Below are positions 13,802-20,831 of a stretch of 24,075 bases of DNA, in pieces; position 1 is the first letter of the stretch; each line of letters starts with the position of its first letter. The DNA is from Guillardia theta CCMP2712 (Eukaryota; Cryptophyceae; Pyrenomonadales; Geminigeraceae), in assembly GCF_000315625.1 (NCBI RefSeq), contig NW_005434673.1, positions 947,239 to 971,313 on the forward strand, in the 5' to 3' direction. A program made the position numbers and the translations under genes. Below the pieces are notes generated by a model. That model was not told the DNA's origin. It saw nothing but the letters and a program-made list of their open reading frames with translations, and searched no databases.

Positions 13802-15654
13802 GCTCGCTCTCCCCAGAGCTTCCTCATCCTCCCTCCTCACCTTCACATCCTGCTGCTCCTCTGACCGTGTGCCTGCCTGCGTGACCTGCCATGGCTTCTC
13901 ATCGTCGGAGGAGATGTGTGGAGGGAGAGGGCTGAGAGAGAGGGAGCTGGTGGAGGAGAAGGCAATGGGGCTGACGGAGGAGGAGGAGCCAGCCGTTTTC
14001 GCCGTGTCTCCTTGCTCCACATCAACGGCGAGGTGGATTTTGCCGAAACGGCCGAGAGACGTCAGCTGGACTTCTGCTGACCGTTCGTCCTCATCGGCAG
14101 GTGGAGAAGGTGAAGATTTCGGTTCCTCCGCCGGGATGCTGAGCTGGATGTTACCAAATTTGGAGAAGAGAGGAGGAGGAGAAGGAGAGCGGGAGGGGGA
14201 TCGCGAGTTCCGATCCTCCTCCTCGCTATCTGCACCTGGGACACTCAGCTGAACGTTTCCAAACTTGGAGAAGAACTTGTTGTTGCTCCCATCTTCATCT
14301 CGATCATTGTCGAAGCTTGCATCCTCCTCCACTTGTTCCTCCTCCCCGTGCCGAAGGCTGTAGCCAATCGGAGGAGCTATCTCCTCCTGATGACGGACCT
14401 GGACGACTTGGTTCGGCTTGAAGTCTCTGGCAAGCTCGAAGGCGCCATAGCTCATCTCATCGTCATCGAAGAAGTTCCTCCCTCCCCAGATCTTTTCATT
14501 CCTCCGCCTGGCATCCTCCTCCTCCTCCTCGCCCTTCTCCACCTCCTCCTCCTCCTCCTCTCGTTCTGCCATGACTGCCACTTGCTCAACGAAACGCCCC
14601 CCTCAACCCTGCCTTGCTCTTCTTCACGATGCATCGCCTCCTCCACAACGTCCGAGTCCTCTCCCTCCCTGTCTCTCCCTATCATCGTCCTCTGCTGCGC
14701 AATGCGCGACACAGGAGGTCGCAAATTCCTAGCATGCTCCAATGAAGCCTTCAGCCTCGCCTGGCTGTCCGAATCCATCTCGTCCTCCTCCTCATCCTCG
14801 TCCTCGTACGACATGTCGTACTGCCAGGTGTTCCTGTAGATCAGTGACGATCTGTTCGGCATGAGCTGCAGATCATCATCCAGCGCAGACAGCACGTCTT
14901 TCTGCATGTTCGCATGCAACCTCGTCGCTCCTTGCCCTTGGCGCTGGTGGGCAGCGCCCAGCCGGCTGCCCTGGATGCTGCAGTACACATCCTCCTCCAC
15001 CGCGTCCTCGTCGAAGTCAGAATCTCCCCCGAACGCGCGAGAACGCACTGAGGGGATCGACTCCATTCCCACAGCTCGATTCTGCCGCGTCTGCCTGGCG
15101 ATAGTTTGCGCGAACGTCGTCGCGCTGTCCGACTCTGAATCTGACCTATGATGCACGGGATGCGAGGTGCGCGAGGGCATAGATTCAGACTCACTCCCGT
15201 CGCCCCATCCTCCCAAGGAGGAGGAGACCTTGCCGCCTCCTCCCGAGGAGGAGGAGACCTTGCCACCTCCTCCCGAGGAGGAGGAGACTTTGCTTCCTGG
15301 AGCTGATCTCGGCTTGTCGAACCAATCCCTTGTACCTTCCATCCTCAACAAGGTGTTTTGCCTCCCTGGCTCCGTTGCCTCGACTTCCTTGCTCCGACTG
15401 CGAGATCGTCTCCTCCTCCGCCTCTTCTTCTTCTTCTTCTCATCTTCTGCTTGATCGGATCCATCAGCTGTCTTCTTCTTCTTCGTCTTCGTCTTCGTCT
15501 TCTTCGTCTCTTTGTTCACTCGTTCCTTGGGACCTTCCAGCTTCACAGGTTTCGCCTCGTCGATCTCCGTCCCGATGTCGATGTCATCGGAAGAGATGCT
15601 GGACACCGAGAAACTAGCGTCATCCTCGACGTTGCTGGCCATGATAATCTGCAC
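10329..15654 (-). CDS. large disordered / LRR / tandem BTB protein with BACK-like C-terminus
   Basis: Probably a scaffold or CUL3-type ubiquitin-ligase adaptor, judged from domain families only. The N-terminal frame from ATG 15654 is Ser/Lys/Asp-rich with a 10-residue repeat (KVSSSSGGGG) and runs to a C6 run at 14597-14602, where the frame must change. The second frame continues to 11330. In it: three FG(N/K)(V/I)(Q/H)L motifs (about 14274-14030), Gln and Gly tracts, about five LRRs (12740-12320; VQTLDISHNSLRLLP, LLSLDVSHNYISWIP), BTB1 (about 12115-11700; GVHSSVLFARCKALFEMF) and BTB2 (about 11610-11204; FSSVLLSCSDG). Further exons: 11243-11204, 11076-11006, 10962-10894 (SELIAEELATRLRPENAISV, BACK-like), 10485-10425 (YKKTAPHVKRLLAEF) and 10372-10329 (stop TGA). 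About 1,540 aa if joined. A separate gene starting at the ATG 14572 is possible but less likely. The last intron but one contains the assembly gap. Confidence 0.8.
10618..10674. repeat. (GGA)n left of the gap
   Basis: A trinucleotide array that abuts the run of N. It lies in an intron of the LRR-BTB gene. Confidence 0.85.
10675..10774. other. assembly gap of 100 N
   Basis: Exactly 100 N, a common convention for a gap of unknown size. It sits between a (GGA)n and a (GA)n array, so repeat collapse explains it. The true length and any exon inside are unknown. Confidence 0.98.
10785..10875. repeat. (GA)n dinucleotide array
   Basis: About 44 GA units to the right of the gap, in the same LRR-BTB intron, ending 19 nt before the donor of exon 10962-10894. 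Confidence 0.92.
11401..11434. repeat. (CTC)n coding a poly-Glu run
   Basis: An in-frame trinucleotide tract in the BTB2 region of the LRR-BTB gene. On the minus strand it encodes eight consecutive Glu. Confidence 0.8.
12044..12095. repeat. (GCTCCT)n coding (Ala-Gly)n inside BTB1
   Basis: About 8-9 hexamer units, in frame as alternating Ala and Gly between CDCYI and GVHSSVLFARC, which correspond to the first strands of a BTB fold. The unit is the one found in the Rab3GAP intron at 2768-2938. Confidence 0.85.
13104..13143. repeat. (CCT)n coding a poly-Gly run
   Basis: An in-frame trinucleotide array in the LRR-BTB gene that gives about 13 Gly on the minus strand. Confidence 0.82.
13769..13801. 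repeat. (CTG)n coding a poly-Gln run
   Basis: About 11 CTG units, read as about 11 Gln on the minus strand, in the disordered part of the LRR-BTB protein. Confidence 0.85.
14030..14274 (-). repeat. threefold FG(N/K)(V/I)(Q/H)L peptide repeat
   Basis: Three copies of a short motif in the disordered region of the LRR-BTB protein: SKFGNVQLSVPG, SKFGNIQLSIPA and GRFGKIHLAVDV. They are spaced 35 and 37 residues apart by Ser/Pro/Asp/Glu-rich linkers that do not resemble each other. Confidence 0.75.
15214..15298 (-). repeat. 30-bp minisatellite coding SSSSGGGGKV repeats
   Basis: Nearly three copies of a 30-bp unit in the first frame of the LRR-BTB gene. The period is a multiple of three, so copy-number change keeps the frame. 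Confidence 0.85.
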
Positions 15655-15897
15655 TGCCGATGAGCAGGCAGGAATAAATGCTAAAGATCAACTGTGGGAC
15701 AGACTAACAACTTGCGTTCATCCATGCACCCCGAAAGTAACGAGCAAGGTTCGGTGACTTGCATCTCGAGTGCCATGATGTCTTCTTTCTCTTGTTATCT
15801 CTGCCTCTTCCACATCATCCCCTCCTCCTCCCCCTCCTCTGCTCTCTCGCTCTGACATAGGCTAGTCGCTTGCATTGAAGAAGCGGGGTGATGGGCG

Positions 15898-16117
15898 TAC
15901 CAGGGGTACTCCCTCCATGGCAGACAATTTGAGGAAGGTGGGGTACTGGGGTACAGAGTGGAATCAAAGGGGGTAGTTGAAACTTGTTTCGATTTTGTAG
16001 GGGTACTTTTTGAATTTGAATCCAAATGTCGTTATGATATGGGGTATTCGGAAGTCAAAATAAGGGGTGAATAATAGAGAAGGGGGTAGGGGGTACATAT
16101 TTTGAATGGAGTACCCC
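15898..16117. repeat. GGGGTA-rich island B (densest)
   Basis: I count eight GGGGTA on the plus strand (from 15903, 15940, 15948, 15970, 16000, 16041, 16083 and 16090) and one TACCCC at 16112 within about 220 bp. Spacers are AT-rich and unrelated. The cluster is far above chance for a hexamer. Confidence 0.65.
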
Positions 16118-16239
16118 TAGACCTCATGACTTGTCGGAAGGAAATCCAAATCAGATTCACGACATGCGACTGATGAAGGATCAGAAGTGAGGGAGGAAGA
16201 AGACGAGAGAGATGAGGAGATGAAAGGACAGTAAGACGG

Positions 16240-16430
16240 GAGGGAGTGAGGGAGGGGGAGGGAGGGGAGGGAGGGAGGGAGGAGGAGGGAGGGAGAGGGA
16301 GAGGGAGAGGGAGAAGTAGAAGGGGGAGAGAGAAAGGGAGGAGGAGGGGAAGGAGAGGGGAGGAGAGGGGAGTGAGGCAGAGGCAGAGGAGAACGGAGGG
16401 AGGGAGGGAGGGAGGGAGGGAGTTAGAGGG
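16240..16430. repeat. GGGA/GGAG purine tract
   Basis: A degenerate GGGA/GGAGG purine array upstream of the cardiolipin synthase gene. Nothing in it looks coding. Confidence 0.8.
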
Positions 16431-16760
16431 AGAAACGTGCCGGGGTATAAGTGAGAGATGCATGAGAGGTAAAGTGAAATCTTACCTCAATCATCAGTAG
16501 GCTGGTGAGAATCGATCGAATGAAAATGGCTGAAAATGGCTGTTTGCATTGGAACAGACAACAGATATTAGTGTACGAGAAGAAAGCTGCGAGATCTGTG
16601 TGTTCAGTTGATGGTGACGACGTTGATATTCCACGGATAGATTGCCGTCGGGGATGGCATGTTGTCCCCTGGAGCTGACAAGTGTTTGAACAGGAGCAGG
16701 AGAGGGGAAGCAGGAGCAGGACGCAGTGAGTTGAGATCTTGAAGTAACACAGCCAAGGGC

Positions 16761-18120
16761 ATGGCGATGTTTGGAAAGCTAATAGTTAGGAGGATAGTTG
16801 ACAGACTTTCATCTCGTTCATTACGGAGAATTGAGAGAAGCGCCGTTTTGATTGCCCACAAGATGAAAGATGGGCAGACTGTGCACCGAACATGGACGAT
16901 GGGATCATACGCTCTGACCCATCGATTGCGAGCACTACCATGCATGTTCTGTCTGCAAATAGAACCACGCGCGAGCCAAACATGTTGGCCTTCTCACAAG
17001 AAGGTGTTTTCATGCTATGATCTGCGTGTCTCAATGTCCCGTGCTGAGTGCTTGTGTTGAGGAGCAAGGATTGACTCTTGTTTAGCAGGACGTGAACTCG
17101 CGGCACTTCTCTTCCAACCCTCAGTCTATCAAGAGATATTACACCATTCCCAACTTCATCTGCGTGTCGAGGATCGCTGCCACTCCGGTGAAGTCGCTTC
17201 TGCCTGGAGCCCCTAGTCACGTCCTCGCCTTTGTACAGCTGATATGCCACCTTATGCTCAGCGGGCAAGACGAGATGGCGTTCTATGGCCTTGCTGTGGC
17301 GGCGATCAGTGACGGTCGGTGGAGTCCCTGGAGATTTCCTTGCCATGACAGCGCCCGGCAGGTCTGGATGGCTTCATTGCAAGAAATTTCGACCAGAAGT
17401 CCGTGCTGGGCTCGCATCTCGATCCGCTCTCGGACAAGGTCCTGGTGAACTCGCTCATGATCGCTTGCGCCGTGAGCTGCGGGATATTTTCCGTTTCTTC
17501 CGATCACTCTCCTTACAGATGAAGGGGACTCTGCCAGTCTGGCTGGTCTCGACGGTGTTTTTCAGGGATTTCTTGCTCGTAGCAGGATCTTTCGCCGTTG
17601 CCATGTGAGTTTCATTCGCGTCCATGATATCTTAAAAGTTTCATCTAGAAAAGGTGCATCTAAGGCCCATCAGCCACTGACTAAGTTTGTCCTTGATTCC
17701 GACAAGCCGTTGGAGATCAAAGTGGCGCCGTTTTCCCCTACGTAAGGCATGCTGATGGCGTCATTCAGGCTTCTTTCATCTCAAAACTCAACACCGTGTT
17801 GCAACTTGCCCTGTTAGCAAGTGAGTTGGATCTTGTTTCACACGCGGGATTGTGTAACATTCACTTGAGGTGCCATGGGAGGATTCGCTTTCCCACAAAC
17901 ACAAGTTATGTACATGGTCAGATTTTGGATGCCAAGCATTCAGATAACTTAAGTCTTTCAGGTACCAATGTTGTCATATGCAACAGCTACTACCACATGG
18001 ATGTCACTCATAGGGTATGTATACACTCCTGGAATCAAGGATGAGAGCTTTGGAAATCAGAAACAAAAGATGGTTCACTCCAAAATTAGTTCATTAAAGT
18101 TGCAAAAACAACGGATGTAG
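16761..18120 (+). CDS. CRLS1: mitochondrial cardiolipin synthase, CDP-alcohol phosphatidyltransferase type
   Basis: It condenses CDP-diacylglycerol with phosphatidylglycerol to form cardiolipin in the mitochondrial inner membrane. Exons: 16761-17003, 17089-17314, 17362-17471, 17519-17604, 17723-17820, 17870-17904, 17962-18120; 318 aa, all in phase, stop TAG. The first exon is Arg-rich and low in acid ([20 protein letters not shown]), as in a transit peptide. [11 protein letters not shown] (about residue 100) is followed by the catalytic signature [18 protein letters not shown] plus SHLDPLSD (about 156-181). This fits D-x2-D-G-x2-A-R-x8-G-x3-D-x3-D exactly, across the intron 17315-17361. Later segments: [28 protein letters not shown] and a C-terminal membrane helix. 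Exon 17870-17904 is a 35-nt micro-exon required by phase. The acceptor at 17722 is the weakest boundary. The type separates it from the phospholipase-D-like synthases of bacteria and some protists. Confidence 0.92.
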
Positions 18121-18173
18121 ATGGAATGAAAGGTTCACACAAAGAAAATTAAAAGAACAAAAAATACAGAAAT

Positions 18174-18974
18174 CTAAAAAACCGACTCATTCCAGGCGTT
18201 CGGCACTGAAGGCTCGTCATCGAACGAAGAATGCCAGGCATCTTCGAACTGAGTCATTGTGAACTCGCTCTTCTTGTAACATCCATCCATCGAAGAAATA
18301 ACTTCTTCGGTCTGCTTGAACAAAGTACCTTCCAGAGGGAATTCCTGCTCCAAGAATGCATCTGGAATGGGAGCGAGTTGCCAACATTCACTCGAAGAAG
18401 TCGTTTGCACAGCAGGAGCAGAGCTAGCTGAAGCGAAGCGGTGATCAACCTCCTCATTCGGTGAAGCAGGACCGTCGTTGGAAGCAAATCCGCACATCGA
18501 GTCCATGCAGTACTGAAGGCTGGGAAAGTTGAGAGATGGACCAACGGTCTCCTCGACCTCAGGTGCTGGCTCCTCGGGCTTGGCCTTGGTTGAGCTGGCC
18601 TTCGCGCTTGTCTTGCTCTTCTTGGCCGACTGCTTGGCCGCCGCCATTGTTTGACGGTATGGCCACTTCATGATCCCAAGCTTTCTGCACGCCTTCTTCA
18701 TGGCAGTGGGGCAAACACCGAGCTCTTCACATGCAGCGAGCATAGGCATTGTGAAGTAAGGGGTGATGAATTCCTTGGTGACGAACACAGGGCTGCAATC
18801 ATCATGCTTGCTATTTGTGTTAACGGTCTTCCTCCTTGGAAAGATGACCGAGAACTCATCACTTGGGAGCCTCTTCATGCCTTCAGGGGCGGGTCCTTCG
18901 ATGGTAGACATATCAAATCGTTTGGAACAACAAACAGTTGCAAATCTGACTGTGGGATGACAGAGCTGATGCAA
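18174..18974 (-). CDS. RWP-RK domain transcription factor
   Basis: RWP-RK proteins are DNA-binding regulators of nitrogen response and of gamete or egg-cell programmes in plants and green algae; they also occur in other protists. This single-exon frame of 266 codons has the domain at residues 63-108: a helix start FVTKEFITPYFTMPMLAA, then ELGVCPTAMKKACRKLGIM, then KWPYRQ in place of the usual RWPxRK. A Lys/Ala/Ser-rich stretch (114-131, KQSAKKSKTSAK) is a likely nuclear localisation signal. The C-terminal half is Ser/Glu/Pro-rich and could be an activation region. The start may be the first ATG (18974) or the second in-frame ATG (18911, MSTIEGPAPEG), which gives a more typical N-terminus. Stop is TAG at 18174-18176. 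It is tail-to-tail with cardiolipin synthase, with 53 bp between stops. Confidence 0.9.
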   Translation of the reverse strand: MHQLCHPTVRFATVCCSKRFDMSTIEGPAPEGMKRLPSDEFSVIFPRRKTVNTNSKHDDCSPVFVTKEFITPYFTMPMLAACEELGVCPTAMKKACRKLGIMKWPYRQTMAAAKQSAKKSKTSAKASSTKAKPEEPAPEVEETVGPSLNFPSLQYCMDSMCGFASNDGPASPNEEVDHRFASASSAPAVQTTSSSECWQLAPIPDAFLEQEFPLEGTLFKQTEEVISSMDGCYKKSEFTMTQFEDAWHSSFDDEPSVPNAWNESVF

Positions 18975-19129
18975 CTTGTGCGAACTCCTTATTGATCTTC
19001 AACCTGTAGTGAAGTGTTGCAAACTCGTCTAGGAGCACCTTGTATGCTTTTCTGAACCAGTAAACAAGTGAAGCACGAACTCCCTCCTTTCTCCTCTCTT
19101 CGCACGCGGCGGCGGGTGTGGGACGGAGG

Positions 19130-19670
19130 CTGTGGACCCTACCTCTTTCACAGCCTCCCCTTCCACCCCCTACATATCCACCCTGATGCAAGTTGCTGTA
19201 CCCTACCTCTTCCAAGATAGATGCTTTTTGGTGACCCACCCCCCTGAAACCATTCGCTCTCATGCACTTTATAAGTTACTTCATTTCACCTTGAGTTGAC
19301 TCTACCCCCTATAATCCTCACAAAAGACTATTTCACACCGGTATGTGAAAATACTAGGGGTACAGTGCTATGCTGGAACCTCTCCCACCCATAAAATTGA
19401 GCGCTTTTACACTACCCCACCCCGTTAGAAATTGTATGGACCCCACCACACAGGTACCCCGTTATGTTGCCAGTGATTTCACATCCCTTGGCCTTGCCAC
19501 CCCATCTTCAAGAGACTACCCTACCCGGGTGTCTCCACTCTATTTTGGAGGCGGATAGAGTATACATTGGTGGGGTGTTTGAATGTAAAAGGAAGGGGTT
19601 ATTGTGGATACCCTGGACAAAACCACCGGTACATCTAAAAGTGCACGTAATCCACCCCTACCCCCACATA
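19130..19670. repeat. TACCCC/ACCCC-rich island C
   Basis: TACCCC at 19303, 19413, 19455 and 19659 and GGGGTA at 19357, with many ACCCTACC, CACCCC and GACCCC variants. It carries the same motif as islands A and B but mainly in the opposite orientation. Confidence 0.55.
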
Positions 19671-19746
19671 TCCCTCTGACTGCTTCACCACGATGGATAG
19701 GCTTCTTAGGTCATAATAAGATTGCTAGGACCAAACACCAGCCTGC

Positions 19747-20007
19747 TTGAGGTACGGTTTTTCCTCCGACCTCCCTATGGGGGACTATGGACACCCAGTA
19801 TCACCAGCAGGTCATATTACATTCGACCCACGCATCTCGGTATGTCTGTTAAAATACTTGTACAGAAGGGATCGTAGGTGTAGTAAAGAAGGAGATCGAA
19901 CTCCGGTGACGAAAGTAGATCTTTTCCATCACTACACTTCTGTCATCCGTGAAGGTTTTTCGAGTGACGAGGTATACATTTTCAACAAGACACAAAACTT
20001 TTCCTGA
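19747..20007 (+). CDS. weak hypothetical ORF
   Basis: Eighty-six codons beginning with TTG, the first ATG being ten codons in. The composition is not repetitive, and GFSSD occurs twice (RYGFSSDLP, REGFSSDEVY). There is no recognisable domain and no splice context. It could be a fragment of a degenerate gene or chance. Confidence 0.2.
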   Translation: MRYGFSSDLPMGDYGHPVSPAGHITFDPRISVCLLKYLYRRDRRCSKEGDRTPVTKVDLFHHYTSVIREGFSSDEVYIFNKTQNFS

Positions 20008-20154
20008 TATTTCAAAATTTCACCTGTGTATTTAGCAAATAGTTTCAAATTTGTCCGAACAGAGATGAGGATCCTTTTTAGGGAGAAGAATTAAACATGT
20101 ATTTATAATAAAAAGCATTATAAAATAAAAACAAGATATGTATCGGGCAGAACC

Positions 20155-20280
20155 TCCCCTCTACCCCTTATTTTCCTTGGATTTTGAGGGTACCACTGAC
20201 TTTACGTGCATGGAGCTAACAACTACGCCATGAGTCAGTACCCCACCCCTAAACTTATCATAGAAATACAGGGGTAGTAC
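20155..20280. repeat. TACCCC/GGGGTA island D
   Basis: TACCCC at 20162 and 20239, GGGGTA at 20271 and a GAGGGTACC at about 20186. It is a small cluster in AT-rich DNA about 270 bp upstream of the tRNA. Confidence 0.5.
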
Positions 20281-20550
20281 TCTTTGACTCATGAAGAGGC
20301 CAGACGGAGCATATGCCCGATAGGCTTCTGTAAAATCAAATCATTTTCTAAATGCACAACAGAAAATTGAAATTTTCCAGCAATTATTAGTTATGACTGC
20401 CAAAACCTGGTCTTTTATCTGCTAACCTCTTGGACCAGCAACGACCGTTTGTGATATCGTAACCGAAGATGGACACGACTTACTGGCCCGCCCCAAGTTC
20501 AGTAGTATATTTTTTGCCTATATATACTCGTATACATATTGGACGTTTAA

Positions 20551-20622
20551 GCGTTCGTAGTGTAGTGGTTAGCACATCAGCCTTCCAAGCTGGTGGCCCG
20601 GGTTCGAGTCCCGGCGATCGCA
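20551..20622 (+). tRNA. tRNA-Gly (anticodon TCC)
   Basis: A 72-nt intronless cloverleaf. The acceptor stem is 20551-20557 with 20615-20621, with one U-U mismatch at the fourth pair. The D stem is GTGT/GCAC and the anticodon stem TCAGC/GCTGG. The loop CTTCCAA has TCC at 20584-20586, which reads GGA. The T arm is CCGGG-TTCGAGT-CCCGG, which also forms a perfect B box (GGTTCGAGTCC). The discriminator is A; CCA is not encoded, as usual in eukaryotes. Confidence 0.95.
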
Positions 20623-20625
20623 TTC

Positions 20626-20630
20626 TTTTT
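20626..20630 (+). terminator. RNA polymerase III terminator (T5)
   Basis: Five T residues start four bases after the discriminator base of the tRNA, the expected place for Pol III termination. Confidence 0.85.
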
Positions 20631-20691
20631 GCCTACACAGATATTACCTCCCACAAGAGCTGCCAATATGGCAGGCTCTATGGACATATCT

Positions 20692-20735
20692 TGATGTCCT
20701 TGATACAGTCATGTGATGTCCTTGGTACAGTCATG
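20692..20735. repeat. 22-bp tandem duplication
   Basis: TGATGTCCTTGATACAGTCATG (20692-20713) is repeated at once with a single A-to-G change (20714-20735), about 70 bp past the tRNA and about 97 bp from the stop of the next, converging gene. Confidence 0.9.
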
Positions 20736-20831
20736 AACTGAACTTTTGTTGTATGGACACAAAATTTCTTGTATTCACAGACGTTCAGTGGTGAAAGGAG
20801 AGCAGCTGATGATGTTGCGCCCTCCCTCCTG

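Larger units (their letters stand above)
15655..16760. other. divergent intergenic region
   Basis: The region between the LRR-BTB start (minus) and the cardiolipin synthase start (plus). It holds GGGGTA island B (15898-16117), a long purine tract (16240-16430) and a small 10-bp tandem duplication (TGAAAATGGC, 16521-16542). Both promoters should be here. No further gene is supported. Confidence 0.6.
18975..20550. other. intergenic region with C-rich islands
   Basis: Contains TACCCC islands C and D, AT-rich stretches around 19985-20130 and 20320-20420, and one weak open frame (19747-20007). A minus-strand frame 18913-19263 (YWFRKAYKVLLDEF) may be an upstream exon of the RWP-RK gene, but no splice junction fits its phase. 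Confidence 0.5.
20511..20635. repeat. 10-bp direct repeat TTTTTGCCTA flanking the tRNA
   Basis: TTTTTGCCTA at 20511-20520 and again at 20626-20635, a spacing of 115 bp. The second copy starts with the Pol III terminator of the tRNA. It could be the trailer of a lost upstream tRNA copy or a target-site duplication. Confidence 0.55.

Noticed and set aside
14452-14572. Two overlapping same-strand genes at the LRR-BTB locus.
   Set aside because: A one-base change in a C6 run merges both frames into one continuous acidic protein, which is simpler. It remains possible and is noted in the findings.
16786-17346. A 186-codon minus-strand open frame.
   Set aside because: It is antisense to the first three exons of cardiolipin synthase, has no recognisable domain, and the plus-strand model has exact catalytic motifs.
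19130-19670. Internal telomere-like sequence, because of ACCCTACC and TACCCC.
   Set aside because: The motifs are not tandem, the spacing is irregular and no telomere repeat unit is sustained over two copies.
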